Assembly: GCF_012927105.1 (NCBI RefSeq)
Contig: NZ_JABBFV010000006.1
Coordinates: 1-64,000, forward strand
Direction of reading: 5' to 3'
DNA: 64,000 nt
Origin: Sphingobium psychrophilum
GTDB taxonomy: Bacteria > Pseudomonadota > Alphaproteobacteria > Sphingomonadales > Sphingomonadaceae
A program made the translations under genes and the position numbers. Numbering within the stretch: the first letter of the stretch is position 1; each line of letters starts with the position of its first letter. Under the pieces are notes generated by a model. The model saw only the letters and a program-made list of their open reading frames with translations, did not search any database and was not told the origin of the DNA. This document shows positions 45,343 through 53,787 of the stretch, piece after piece.

Positions 45343-46677
45343 TTAGGGCAGCAACGGTCCCCAGGCCGGATCGGAGCCGCTCAGCGGCGTCGGAATCCGC
45401 CGTTCATTCACCCCGGTCAGGTCGACCTGCCACACCTGGCTGCTGCCCTGCTTGCCCGGCGTCGTGCGGAAAAATTGCAGCACGCGGCCATTGGGCGACC
45501 AAGTCGGCTGCTCGTCCTGCCAGCCATTGGTCAATATGCGCTCATTGTCGCCGCTGGGCGTCATCACGGCGACCTTGAAGTCGCCCGACAATTTGGTGAA
45601 GGCGATCAGGTCGCCGCGCGGCGACCATTCGGGCGTCGCATAACGGCCGCCGCCATGGCTGATGCGCCGCGGATTGGAGCCGTCGGCGTTCATGACATAG
45701 AGCTGCTGCCCACCCGACCGGTCGCTTTCGAACACGATCTGGCTGCCATCGGGCGAATAGCTGCCGCCCACGTCGATGCCCGGCGAATTGGTCAGCCGCA
45801 CCGGCGTCCCGCCATTGGTCGACACGCGGTAAATGTCGGTATTGCCGGCCACCGCCATGGAAAACAGGATGTTGCGCCCGTCGGGCGACCAGCGCGGCGC
45901 GAAGGTCGCATTGGTGCTTTCGGTCACCAGCTTCTGCTGCCCCGCGCCGATGTCGTAGATATAGAGGCGCACCCGGCTGCCCAGATAGCTGACATAGAGG
46001 ATCGACTTGTAATCGGGCGAAAAGCGCGGCGTCAGCGCCATCGATTGACCGTTGGTGATGAAGCGGTGGTTCGCTCCGTCGGAGTCCATGATGGCGAGGC
46101 GCTTGACGCGTGCACCCTTGGGACCACTTTCGGCGATATAGGCGATGCGGCTGTCGAAGAAGGGGCTTTCGCCCGACAGGCGCGCATAGATGGCGTCGGC
46201 GCATTTATGCGCGGCCCGCCGCCAGTCGCGCGGCGCGACGACATAGCCCTGCCGCGTCAACTCCTGTTTCAGCGCCACGTCATAAAGGTAACAGCCCACG
46301 GTGATGTCGGCTTCACCCCCAGTCGTGCGCACGAACCCCTGGACCAGCGCCTGATAGGCGTTCCATTTGTCATAGACCGGGTTGGTGACTTCGGCAAAGG
46401 CGACCGGCGGCATCCCGCCAGGTCCCGACGGATCGAACAGGCCGGAGCCTTTGAGGTCGGACGCGATCACCTCGGCCACCTTGCGGCCCAGTTCGCTGGC
46501 GGTGCCGGCGGGGGTCGCCACATCCTGCTGCGCGGGCAGGGTGGGGACGGCGACCTTGACGTTGCTGTCGACCTCCCCGGTCACATCGACCGATAATTGC
46601 GCCATGGCGGGCGTGGACAGGATGGCGGCAAGCGCGACGGTCGCCAGAGAGATGCGGCGAAGGAAGTTGGTCTTCAT
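45343..46677 (-). CDS. tolB: Tol-Pal system periplasmic beta-propeller TolB
   Basis: A 444-residue periplasmic protein with a signal peptide (1-26, ending PAMAQ). An N-terminal domain (about 27-165) binds TolA, and a six-bladed propeller follows with the repeated motif SPDG/PRWSPDGRNILF, SYSPDGSQIVFESDRSG, PEWSPRGDLIAFTK and PTWSPNGRVLQF. The ATG overlaps the tolA stop by 4 bases. It carries the signal between TolA and Pal. Confidence 0.96.
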   Translation of the reverse strand: MKTNFLRRISLATVALAAILSTPAMAQLSVDVTGEVDSNVKVAVPTLPAQQDVATPAGTASELGRKVAEVIASDLKGSGLFDPSGPGGMPPVAFAEVTNPVYDKWNAYQALVQGFVRTTGGEADITVGCYLYDVALKQELTRQGYVVAPRDWRRAAHKCADAIYARLSGESPFFDSRIAYIAESGPKGARVKRLAIMDSDGANHRFITNGQSMALTPRFSPDYKSILYVSYLGSRVRLYIYDIGAGQQKLVTESTNATFAPRWSPDGRNILFSMAVAGNTDIYRVSTNGGTPVRLTNSPGIDVGGSYSPDGSQIVFESDRSGGQQLYVMNADGSNPRRISHGGGRYATPEWSPRGDLIAFTKLSGDFKVAVMTPSGDNERILTNGWQDEQPTWSPNGRVLQFFRTTPGKQGSSQVWQVDLTGVNERRIPTPLSGSDPAWGPLLP

Positions 46678-47735
46678 CGGTTCAGCCTCGCGTCAAAGCG
46701 GAGTGGCCGGAGCCATTTCCATTGGTCATAAAATTCAGGCGGTAAATTCCGAAAGGGGGCGGCGAGTTTCACCGCCTGGATCGCGCGCTCCGCATGCAGC
46801 TTCGCCTGGGGGCGGTTGCTGGCGGTGACGCCGGTCTGATCGATCACTTCGGGCGCACCGATCAGCGCGCCGCTCTTGTCGAGCCGCACTTCCAACAAGG
46901 TCACCAGCTGATCCGCGTCCGCGCCCGATGGCGGCCGCCAGTGCGGCTTCAACTGGCGACGGATTTCCGTGTCCAGCGCGGCCTTTTGCTGCGGCCCCAT
47001 GGCGGCGGCCGGCGGCGGTGCCGCTTTACGCGGCGCGTCGTCCTTGGTGTCGATCCCTTTCAGGAAATCCTTGCCCAGCAGCGACCCCTTGGGCTTGTCC
47101 GCCTTGCCTGCGCCGGACGCACGCGCAGCGGCATCGGCCTTGGCCTTCGCATCACTCTTGGCCTTGGCATCACTCTTTGCTTTCGCGTCGGCTTTGGCCT
47201 TCGCATCGGCCTTCGCTTTTGCGTCGCTCTTCGCCTTGGCGTCGCTCTTGGACGGCACGGCTGCAGCAGCCTCTGGCTTTTCAGGCGCGGGCTTGGCCTT
47301 GGGCGTCGGCTTTTCGGGCGCCGCCTTGGGTTTCGGCGCGGCCTTGGCCACCTCTTTCTTCGGCGGCACAGGCTTGGGCTTGGCCGGGGCTTCCTTCACG
47401 ACCGGCTTTGGCGGCGACGGCTTGGGCACCGCCTTCGGCTCCGCCTTGGGTGGTGGCGGCGCAGGCGTCGGCTCCGGGGCCGGTGCAGGCTCCGGCGCAG
47501 GCTTGGCATCTTCGGTCGGCCCTTCCTCCGGCGCGACGCTGGGCGGCGGCGGCTGGGTCGACACCTGCGGCGCGGTCGATTGCAGCGCCACCTCGTCCAC
47601 CAGGCTCACGTCCATCGGCGGCGACTTCAGCTTCAACGGATTGGGGGTGGCCAGGAATCCGGCCGACAGCAATCCGAACAGCAGGACATGTCCTGCCGTC
47701 GCGACGCCCAGGCCGATCTTTTCCGCACGCTCCAT
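46674..47735 (-). CDS. tolA: TolA-type energy-transducing protein
   Basis: A 353-residue single-pass inner-membrane protein. It has a short cytoplasmic N-terminus and a membrane helix (about 13-30), then a long Pro/Glu/Lys-rich region (60-160). A Lys/Ala tandem repeat follows, built on SDAKAK/ADAKAK units (seven units, about 163-204). A C-terminal TonB/TolA-like domain ends the protein (about 235-353, IRRQLKPHWRPPSGADADQ, LLEVRLDKSGALI). The TolA role is assigned by position between tolR and tolB and by layout, since sequence is weakly conserved. The repeat would form a long helix crossing the periplasm. Confidence 0.9.
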   Translation of the reverse strand: MERAEKIGLGVATAGHVLLFGLLSAGFLATPNPLKLKSPPMDVSLVDEVALQSTAPQVSTQPPPPSVAPEEGPTEDAKPAPEPAPAPEPTPAPPPPKAEPKAVPKPSPPKPVVKEAPAKPKPVPPKKEVAKAAPKPKAAPEKPTPKAKPAPEKPEAAAAVPSKSDAKAKSDAKAKADAKAKADAKAKSDAKAKSDAKAKADAAARASGAGKADKPKGSLLGKDFLKGIDTKDDAPRKAAPPPAAAMGPQQKAALDTEIRRQLKPHWRPPSGADADQLVTLLEVRLDKSGALIGAPEVIDQTGVTASNRPQAKLHAERAIQAVKLAAPFRNLPPEFYDQWKWLRPLRFDARLNR

Positions 47736-47753
47736 ATGGCTGACCTATGGCCC

Positions 47754-48218
47754 CTATTCTGAACCGTCGCTGACATCACCGGCGTCCGACCCGGTGCTGA
47801 CCAGCGAGACTTTATTCAGGCCAGCGCGATTGAGTTCGCCCATCACCCGCATCACCCGGCCATAGTCGAGCGCGGTGTCGGCGCGCAGGAAGATTTGCGG
47901 CGGCTCGGGCTGGCCTGCATTGGCGGCGGCGATTTCCGCCAGCCGGTCGGGCAGGTCCGCGTCGCTGATCTGCGCATCGTCGATGAACAGCCCGCCGTCG
48001 CGGTCGATCGACAGGATAGTCGGCTTCGCGTCCGCGTCCAGCCCCTTGGCGCGGGTTTCGGGCAGGTTCACCGGCACCCCGGTCACCAGCAGCGGCGCGG
48101 TGACCATGAAGATGATGAGCAGCACCAGCATGACGTCGACCAGCGGCGTCACATTGATGTCGGCCATCGGCGCGCGCCCGCGCCCGCGGCGACTGGATGG
48201 TGGGCCGGACATCGCCAT
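47754..48218 (-). CDS. tolR: Tol-Pal proton-channel protein TolR
   Basis: A 154-residue ExbD/TolR protein. It has the motif MADINVTPLVDVMLVLLIIF, whose Asp (about 26) lies in the membrane helix and is the proton-carrying residue. A periplasmic domain (about 50-140) follows, with IFLRADTALDYGRVMRVMGE. It partners TolQ to drive TolA. The gene is 18 bases upstream of tolA; the start ATG at 48218 matches the family. Confidence 0.95.
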   Translation of the reverse strand: MAMSGPPSSRRGRGRAPMADINVTPLVDVMLVLLIIFMVTAPLLVTGVPVNLPETRAKGLDADAKPTILSIDRDGGLFIDDAQISDADLPDRLAEIAAANAGQPEPPQIFLRADTALDYGRVMRVMGELNRAGLNKVSLVSTGSDAGDVSDGSE

Positions 48219-48237
48219 TATCGCGCGCCCTTCTTTG

Positions 48238-48293
48238 CAGCGATGCGCAAGATCATCGCTTTTTTGACTACAGCGATGCCCAAGATCATCGCT
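48238..48293. repeat. Two tandem hairpin repeats between tolR and tolQ
   Basis: Two nearly identical 23-base units, at 48238-48260 and 48271-48293, differ at one base. Each contains a 7-bp inverted repeat (AGCGATG ... CATCGCT). The second covers the tolQ stop codon. They may have a role in mRNA processing or stability. Confidence 0.85.
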
Positions 48294-48990
48294 GGGACTC
48301 CAGTTCCCGGCTCAGCGTGGAATAGAAACTGTCGGCAAAGCGGGTCAGCCCTGCTTCCAGCCGGTTGATGCCATGACTGAACCGGTTGTAGGCGATCAGC
48401 GCCGGGATCGCCGCGAACAGGCCGATGGCGGTGGCGAACAGCGCCTCGGCAATGCCCGGCGCGACGACCGCGAGTGAGCTGTTCTGCTCGGCCGCGATCG
48501 AGGTAAAGGCGCGCATAATCCCCCACACCGTGCCGAACAGGCCGATGAAGGGCGCGGCCGACGCGACCGTCGCCAATATGTTGAGGCGATCGGACAGGCG
48601 ATCGATCTCGGACGCGATCACGCTCGACATCGACGTCCCCAGCCGGTCGCGCGTGCCGTCGCGGTCGATCACCTTTTGCGCAGTCGATCGCCGCCATTCG
48701 GTGACGCCCGCCGCCATCACCTTGGCCGCCGGGAAATCGGTCTTGCCGCGCGCTTCGTAAAAGCGGTCGATATCCTCCGCCTTCCAGAAATCGGCCTCGA
48801 ACTTGCGGCTTTCCTTGCTCGCCTTGCGCAGGCTGACGCTGAAGCTGATGATGATCGCCCAGGTCCAGATGCTGGCCAGCAACAGGCCCAGCATCACGCC
48901 CTTCACGACGATGTCGGCCTGCAAGAACAGGGCGAGCGGGGATATGGTCGCGGCGTCGGTGATGGCGCCGGCAGGCAGATTGAGGGTCAT
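48286..48990 (-). CDS. tolQ: Tol-Pal proton-channel protein TolQ
   Basis: A 234-residue MotA/TolQ/ExbB-family inner-membrane protein with three helices (about 20-40, 125-150, 165-195). The conserved channel segment is FIGLFGTVWGIMRAFTSIA and the third-helix segment is IAEALFATAIGLFAAIPALI. With TolR it forms the proton-driven motor. The ATG at 48990 overlaps the ybgC stop (ATGA); eight more residues in frame upstream are probably not translated. Confidence 0.95.
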   Translation of the reverse strand: MTLNLPAGAITDAATISPLALFLQADIVVKGVMLGLLLASIWTWAIIISFSVSLRKASKESRKFEADFWKAEDIDRFYEARGKTDFPAAKVMAAGVTEWRRSTAQKVIDRDGTRDRLGTSMSSVIASEIDRLSDRLNILATVASAAPFIGLFGTVWGIMRAFTSIAAEQNSSLAVVAPGIAEALFATAIGLFAAIPALIAYNRFSHGINRLEAGLTRFADSFYSTLSRELESQR

Positions 48991-49457
48991 GGGTGAATGT
49001 CTTCCCCTTGGCAAAGGCGGGTGAAAATGGCGGTCCAGGCTTTAGGTTGCCGCTGCGGGCGACCCTGCGGCGTCAGCCAGGCGACGGTGATGGTGGCGTC
49101 CGTCAACTCTTCTTGTCCGCGCATGACTCTCTGGTGAATGGCGCAACTTGCCGCGCGCACATCGGCTACGCGGCTCACCACCATCAGGTCGTCGTCCAGG
49201 CGGGCGGGGCGGCGGTATCGGATCTGGAGGTCGGTGACGGCATAGACGCCCGTGCCCCCTTCATGGTTGGCGCGCTGGTCGATGCCCGCGATGCGCAGCA
49301 TGTCGGACCGGGCGCGTTCCATATAGCGCAGATAATTGGCGTGATAGACCAGCCCCGACAGGTCGGTATCCTCGAAATAGACGCGCAGCGGGAAATGATG
49401 CACGGCGGCAAGGAAGCGTCCGGTCGCCGGCGCGGGCATCAGGTCTGAAACGGACAT
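48987..49457 (-). CDS. ybgC: YbgC hot-dog acyl-CoA thioesterase
   Basis: A 156-residue thioesterase. The 4-hydroxybenzoyl-CoA-thioesterase-type active site is [20 protein letters not shown] (about residues 26-45), with the catalytic Asp in DTDLSG. YbgC is the standard first gene of the Tol-Pal operon and hydrolyses short- or medium-chain acyl-CoA or acyl-carrier thioesters. It overlaps tolQ by 4 bases. The promoter of the operon should lie in the 170 bases between it and the divergent dehydrogenase gene. Confidence 0.93.
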   Translation of the reverse strand: MSVSDLMPAPATGRFLAAVHHFPLRVYFEDTDLSGLVYHANYLRYMERARSDMLRIAGIDQRANHEGGTGVYAVTDLQIRYRRPARLDDDLMVVSRVADVRAASCAIHQRVMRGQEELTDATITVAWLTPQGRPQRQPKAWTAIFTRLCQGEDIHP

Positions 49458-49633
49458 CGCGCGCTTTTAACCATGGCGCAGCGCCCACGCAAAGCCGGAA
49501 ATGGCTGGGGCGCCCGCAATCGGTCGTCGCCACGATGCGATCCAGCCTGTGTGATTGCATAGGCGCGCGATACTGGCCGCCGGACGCCTGCGTCGCTAAG
49601 GGAGAGGCGACGATTCATGAGGGAGAGCAAGGC

Positions 49634-50512
49634 ATGACGGATATTCGCACAGTGGGCGTGATCGGCGCAGGACAGATGGGCGCGGGCATCGCCCAGGTCG
49701 CGGCGCAGGCGGGCTATGACGTCATATTGTCGGATATCGACCTGCCCCGCGCGGAAAAGGGGCTGGCCGGCATCGCCAAGCTGCTGGCCAAGGCGGTGGA
49801 CAAAGAAAAGATCACACAGGCTGACGCTGACGCCGCGCTCGCCCGGATCATGCCCGTTGGCGACATCGCCCCGCTCGCCGACGCGCAACTGGTGATCGAG
49901 GCCGCGACCGAGCGCGAGGAGGTGAAGCGCGCCATCTTCGCCAATGTCGGCAAGATATTGGCCGCCGACGCGATCCTGGCCACCAACACATCCTCCATCC
50001 CCATCACCCGTCTGGCCCAGGCCGCGCCTGATGCGGGCCGCTTCGTCGGCGTCCATTTCTTCAATCCCGTGCCGGTGATGGTGCTGGTGGAGGTTATTCG
50101 CGGCCTCGCCACCACGCCCGAGACGGTCGCCGCGGTGGAGGGGTTCGCCTCGCGCATCGGCAAGACCACGGTCCATGCTTTCGACGCGCCGGGTTTCGTC
50201 GTGAACCGCATCCTGCTGCCGATGCTGAACGAGGCGGTGTTCGTGCTGGGCGAGGGCGTGGGCAGCGTGGTGGACATCGATCAGGGCTGCAAGCTTGGCC
50301 TCAACCATCCGATGGGGCCGCTGACCTTGCTGGACTTCGTCGGCCTGGATACCGCGCTGGAAATTCTCAACGTCTTCCTCAGCACCACCGGCGACCCCAA
50401 ATATCGCCCTGCGCCTTTGCTGGTCAAATATGTTGAAGCGGGTTGGTACGGCCGCAAGACCGGCAAGGGCTTCTACGACTATAGCGGCGCGGAACCCGTG
50501 CCGACGCGCTGA
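49634..50512 (+). CDS. 3-hydroxybutyryl-CoA dehydrogenase
   Basis: A 292-residue NAD(P)-dependent 3-hydroxyacyl-CoA dehydrogenase. The dinucleotide motif [13 protein letters not shown] (about 8-20), the catalytic His in [13 protein letters not shown], the conserved [12 protein letters not shown], and the C-terminal domain [20 protein letters not shown] and [19 protein letters not shown] are all present. It interconverts acetoacetyl-CoA and 3-hydroxybutyryl-CoA in butyrate or fatty-acid metabolism. The ATG at 49634 has GGGAGAGCAAGG upstream. It is a single gene, usual length. Confidence 0.94.
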   Translation: MTDIRTVGVIGAGQMGAGIAQVAAQAGYDVILSDIDLPRAEKGLAGIAKLLAKAVDKEKITQADADAALARIMPVGDIAPLADAQLVIEAATEREEVKRAIFANVGKILAADAILATNTSSIPITRLAQAAPDAGRFVGVHFFNPVPVMVLVEVIRGLATTPETVAAVEGFASRIGKTTVHAFDAPGFVVNRILLPMLNEAVFVLGEGVGSVVDIDQGCKLGLNHPMGPLTLLDFVGLDTALEILNVFLSTTGDPKYRPAPLLVKYVEAGWYGRKTGKGFYDYSGAEPVPTR

Positions 50513-50516
50513 ACTA

Positions 50517-50673
50517 ATCCTCCCCGCTCGCGGGGAGGTGGCACCCCGCAGGGGTGACGGAGGGGGCTCACCGCTTCAGGCCGCACTGGCCAAACGCCCC
50601 CTCCACCACTGGCTTCGCCAGCGGCCCCTTCGGCAGAGCCACGTGACTCTCTCGAACCGTGCTGGGGAGGATT
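50517..50673. repeat. Long inverted intergenic repeat
   Basis: AATCCTCCCC at 50517 and its inverse GGGGAGGATT ending at 50673 enclose nested hairpins (CCCGCTCGCGGGG, CCCGCAGGGGTG, AGGGGGC...GCCCCCT, CTGGCTTCGCCAG). It fills the space between the convergent dehydrogenase and pspF genes. It reaches the pspF stop codon. Confidence 0.8.
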
Positions 50674-51694
50674 ACCCTGCGCTCAACCCATGTTTCTTCA
50701 TGCAATGGCGCAACTGGTCGTAGGTCAGGCCCAGCCCCTTGGCGGTCGCGCGCTGATTGTAGCGGAATCGGTCCAGCGCCGCGCGGATGATCGCCGCTTC
50801 ATGCCCGTCCACGGCGGCGCGCAGGTCGCTAATCTCTTCATAGCTCATGCCGGGCGCTGATTGCGCGGCGGGGGCATCGCATGGTGCCGCCTCCGCCCGC
50901 TTCATCATCGACTTGGGCTTCCAGGGCGACGCGAACGGGTCGAAGGTGATCCGGCTGATCGGCCGCCCCGGCTCGTTCCAGCGATACACCGCTCGCTCCA
51001 CCACATTGCGCAACTCGCGCACATTGCCCGGCCAGCCATGGCCTTCCAGTTCCGCCGCGCAGGCCGCCGTGAAGCCGGGCCATTGCGGCCAGTCGCGCTC
51101 GGCCGCCATACGCCGCCCGAAATGATCAGCCAGCACGGTGATGTCGCCTTCGCGCGCGCGCAGCGGGGGCAGGGTGATGACCTCGAAACTCAACCGGTCG
51201 AGCAGGTCGGGGCGAAACCGTCCGGCGTCGGCCGCGGCGGGCAGATCCTCGTTGGTCGCAGCGACGATGCGGACGTCCACGGTCAGTGGTTTCGACGCGC
51301 CGATCCGCGTGACCTCGCCATATTCGACCACGCGCAGCAACCGCTCCTGCGCCGCCATCGACAGCGTGCCCAGTTCGTCCAGAAACAGCGTGCCGCCATC
51401 GGCATCTTCGAACCGCCCCGGCCGCGCCTTGGTCGCGCCCGTAAAAGCGCCTTGTTCATGTCCGAACAATTCCGCCTCGATCAGCGTTTCGGGCAGTGCC
51501 GCGCAATTCATTGTGATTAGCGGTTCACCCCAGCGTGGCGACAGGTGATGCAGCCGTTCGGCGATCAACTCCTTGCCGGTGCCGCGTTCGCCGATCACCA
51601 GCACCGGCCGGTTCAACTCGGCCGCCCGGCCGGCCTGCTCCACCGCGTCGAGAAAGACCGAGGACTGGCCGATAAATTGCGTATTTTTCTCCAT
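50672..51694 (-). CDS. pspF: PspF: sigma54-dependent activator of the psp operon
   Basis: A 340-residue enhancer-binding protein. It has the AAA+ domain with Walker A GERGTGKE (35-42), the sigma54-contacting loop GAFTGA (82-87), Walker B LFLDELGTL and the R-finger region. A linker and a Fis-type helix-turn-helix at the end follow (about 300-338, YNQRATAKGLGLTYDQLRHC). It has no N-terminal sensor domain, as in PspF, where PspA itself acts as the negative regulator. It is divergent from the psp operon, with a sigma54 promoter in between. ATG 51694 gives the family start. Confidence 0.95.
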   Translation of the reverse strand: MEKNTQFIGQSSVFLDAVEQAGRAAELNRPVLVIGERGTGKELIAERLHHLSPRWGEPLITMNCAALPETLIEAELFGHEQGAFTGATKARPGRFEDADGGTLFLDELGTLSMAAQERLLRVVEYGEVTRIGASKPLTVDVRIVAATNEDLPAAADAGRFRPDLLDRLSFEVITLPPLRAREGDITVLADHFGRRMAAERDWPQWPGFTAACAAELEGHGWPGNVRELRNVVERAVYRWNEPGRPISRITFDPFASPWKPKSMMKRAEAAPCDAPAAQSAPGMSYEEISDLRAAVDGHEAAIIRAALDRFRYNQRATAKGLGLTYDQLRHCMKKHGLSAG

Positions 51695-51798
51695 ACGCCA
51701 ACTTATGGTGAAATTTCCCACTCCTTGGCAAGGGACATATTGGCACATCCCCCTGCGATGGCCCAAAAAATGGCAGAAAATCGGGTATTTTTCGAAAC

Positions 51799-51814
51799 TG
51801 GCACGGCTTCTGCA
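51799..51814 (+). promoter_or_regulatory. Sigma54 (-24/-12) promoter of the psp operon
   Basis: TGGCACGGCTTCTGCA matches the sigma54 consensus TGGCACG-N4-TTGCW with one mismatch; the invariant GG and GC are present with the correct 10-base spacing. It lies upstream of the psp genes and downstream of the divergent pspF. It is 65 bases before the first gene. Confidence 0.88.
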
Positions 51815-51878
51815 AAGCTCAGGGCAATCCGCAACCAATCGCGGAACCTATGAAGGCCAAGGTTCAGGGAGTATGACG

Positions 51879-52052
51879 ATGACCAACCAGAGCAACAGCG
51901 TTCGCGAAATCAGCCAGCTGATGTCGGCCGCCATCGCCGCCCTGCTGTTCGGATCGACCATGATCCTTTCGGCGGTCGGCCCGGCCCGCGCCAGCGAAGC
52001 ACCGATCCTCGCGGCGCAGCAAAGCACCGCCCCCTTGCGCTATCTGGCGTAA
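51879..52052 (+). CDS. Small membrane or secreted protein leading the psp operon
   Basis: A 57-residue protein with a single hydrophobic segment (about residues 15-35, LMSAAIAALLFGSTMILS) followed by ARASEAP, which looks like a signal-peptidase site, leaving a mature part of about 18 residues. It is the first gene after the sigma54 promoter, with GGAG 8 bases before ATG 51879 (an ATG at 51873 is also possible). It lies 46 bases before pspA. Function unknown; position suggests a stress role. Confidence 0.7.
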   Translation: MTNQSNSVREISQLMSAAIAALLFGSTMILSAVGPARASEAPILAAQQSTAPLRYLA

Positions 52053-52098
52053 GCGGCACCAGTCTTCCCAAGACAATAAGACCAGGAGTGACGTTAAA

Positions 52099-52779
52099 AT
52101 GGGTATTTTCTCCCGCACCCGCGACATCATCGCCGCCAATGTGACCGACCTGCTCGACAAGGCGGAAGACCCCGCGAAGATGATCCGCATGATCATCCTC
52201 GAAATGGAGGAAACGCTGGTCGAAGTCCGCGCGTCCGCCGCCCGCACCATCGCCGACCAGAAGGAAATGCGCCGCCACATCGCCAAGCTGACCGCCTTGC
52301 AGGACAGCTGGACCGAAAAGGCGCAGCTGGCTCTGTCCAAGGACCGTGAGGATCTGGCCAAGGCCGCGCTGGTCGAGCGCCAGAAGGCGACCGACATGGC
52401 GGATCATTTGAGCCATGAGATCGCGACGCTCGACGAAGCGCTGCGCGCCTCGGAAGAGGATATCGCCAAGTTGCAGGGCAAGCTGCGCGAAGCCCGCGCC
52501 CGCCAGAACAGCCTGGTGACCCGGATGCAGAGCGCGGAAAACCGCCTGCGCGTGCGTGAAGCCTATGCCGGTGAGAAGGTCAACGACGCCTTCGCCCGCT
52601 TCGACATGCTCGAACGCCGCGTGGACATGGCCGAAGGCCGCGCCGACGCCGTGACGCTGGGCGGCCAACCCAAGACGCTGGAGGAGGAGATTGCGGAATT
52701 GAAGTCGGCCGACAAGGTCGATGCCGATCTCGCCGCGCTCAAGGCCTCTATGAACGCCGACAAGACCGGGGGAGCCTGA
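52099..52779 (+). CDS. pspA: Phage shock protein A (ESCRT-III-like membrane protein)
   Basis: A 226-residue coiled-coil protein of the PspA/Vipp1/ESCRT-III family, almost wholly helical. The N-terminal amphipathic helix (MGIFSRTRDIIAANVTDLL) binds stressed membrane, and the following DPAKMIRMIILEMEETLVEV is strongly conserved. It protects the inner membrane and, in the resting state, holds PspF inactive. Start has AGGAG about 14 bases upstream with a weak spacing. It is 4 bases before pspB. Confidence 0.96.
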   Translation: MGIFSRTRDIIAANVTDLLDKAEDPAKMIRMIILEMEETLVEVRASAARTIADQKEMRRHIAKLTALQDSWTEKAQLALSKDREDLAKAALVERQKATDMADHLSHEIATLDEALRASEEDIAKLQGKLREARARQNSLVTRMQSAENRLRVREAYAGEKVNDAFARFDMLERRVDMAEGRADAVTLGGQPKTLEEEIAELKSADKVDADLAALKASMNADKTGGA

Positions 52780-52783
52780 CGCC

Positions 52784-53050
52784 ATGGAGGACATATTCCT
52801 GCCCATCATGATCTGCGGCATGTTGTTCATCGGCATGCCCTGGCTGATCTTCCACTATGTCACCAAATGGAAGCAGGCGCCCAAGATCACCGATGAGGAC
52901 GAGAAGCTGCTGGATGACCTTCACCTTCTCGCCCGCCGTCTGGAGGAAAGGCTCCAGACGGTCGAACGGATCGTCGCCGCCGACAATCCCGATTTCCGCC
53001 CCTCTCGCCCGTCGGCCGACGACGGCTACGAACTCGACCGGAGGAACTGA
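52784..53050 (+). CDS. pspB: Phage shock protein B
   Basis: An 88-residue inner-membrane protein with one helix (about 4-22, LPIMICGMLFIGMPWLIF) and a cytoplasmic coiled coil (about 40-70) containing LARRLEERLQTVERIVAADN, the classic PspB signature. With PspC it senses envelope stress and draws PspA to the membrane. The motif VERIV is repeated in the small genes downstream. Its stop is 1 base before the pspC start. Confidence 0.92.
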   Translation: MEDIFLPIMICGMLFIGMPWLIFHYVTKWKQAPKITDEDEKLLDDLHLLARRLEERLQTVERIVAADNPDFRPSRPSADDGYELDRRN

Positions 53051-53051
53051 C

Positions 53052-53432
53052 ATGACCGCCCGCCGTACCAAATTCTACCTCGACAAGAAAAATGGCAAAT
53101 GGTCGGGCGTGTGCGCCGGCATCGCCGACTATAGCGGGATCGACGTGACCTGGGTTCGGGTCGGCGCGGTGCTGATCACGCTGATGGGGGCCTTCCCCTG
53201 GACGCTGATCGCTTATGCCTGCGCCGTCTATTTCGCCGACAACAAACCCGTGGGCCTCTATTCGGACCGTGACGACGAAAAATTCTGGCAGGGCGTGCGC
53301 ACCAACCCGACCCGCTCGGCCCGCGACGTCCGGTCCAAGTTCCGCGATATCGATCGCCGCCTGGCCGACATCGAAATCTATTATACCAGCCGCAACACCC
53401 GCCTCGCCGACGAGATCGACAGCCTGCGCTGA
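53052..53432 (+). CDS. pspC: Phage shock protein C
   Basis: A 126-residue PspC-domain protein. Residues 6-65 form the PspC domain (FYLDKKNGKWSGVCAGIADY, then a membrane helix VRVGAVLITLMGAFPWTLIAY). The C-terminal cytoplasmic helix follows (DIDRRLADIEIYYTSRNTRL). It is a stress sensor acting with PspB. ATG 53052 lies just after the pspB stop. Confidence 0.94.
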   Translation: MTARRTKFYLDKKNGKWSGVCAGIADYSGIDVTWVRVGAVLITLMGAFPWTLIAYACAVYFADNKPVGLYSDRDDEKFWQGVRTNPTRSARDVRSKFRDIDRRLADIEIYYTSRNTRLADEIDSLR

Positions 53433-53469
53433 GCGCCGCGTCGGGGCTTCATAACAGGGGAGAATGTTC

Positions 53470-53760
53470 ATGAGCTTTAGTGGACCCTATTTTGTCCTCG
53501 CCATCATCGCCATGTCGACGCTGGGCTGGATGTTCACCACCTGGGTCCGTGCCCGTCACGGCTATCCGGTGGAAAATGAATGGACCGGCACCGTTCATCG
53601 AACGGACCCCGACGCCGGTCGAAAAATCGACCTTCTTTCCAACGAAAACGAAAAGCTGGTGGGCCGCATCAGTCGCCTCGAAGACCGCATCGCCGTGCTG
53701 GAAAGGATCGCCACCGATCCCGCCGCCCGCACCGCGCGCGAAATCGACGCGCTGCGCTGA
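53470..53760 (+). CDS. PspB-like small membrane coiled-coil protein (first)
   Basis: A 96-residue protein with a membrane helix (about 6-24) followed by GWMFTTWVRARHGYPVENEW, then a coiled coil (about 53-90) with the motif RIAVLERIATDPAARTAREI. This layout and motif copy PspB, so it is probably a diverged PspB relative. Start: ATG 53470 is chosen over 53464 because GGGGAG then lies at 9 bases. It follows pspC by 37 bases and is probably in the same transcript. The next gene is its closest relative. Confidence 0.82.
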   Translation: MSFSGPYFVLAIIAMSTLGWMFTTWVRARHGYPVENEWTGTVHRTDPDAGRKIDLLSNENEKLVGRISRLEDRIAVLERIATDPAARTAREIDALR

Positions 53761-53787
53761 CACCGGCGAGCCAAGGGGAGTATCATC

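Noticed and set aside
45336..45347. Palindrome CCTAAGCTTAGG at the tolB stop
   Set aside because: Twelve bases only, overlapping the stop codon; no evidence of function and likely chance.
51740..51765. A second sigma54 promoter (TGGCACATCCCCCTGC)
   Set aside because: The GG-GC spacing is one base too long and the -12 element is poor; the site at 51799 is better placed.
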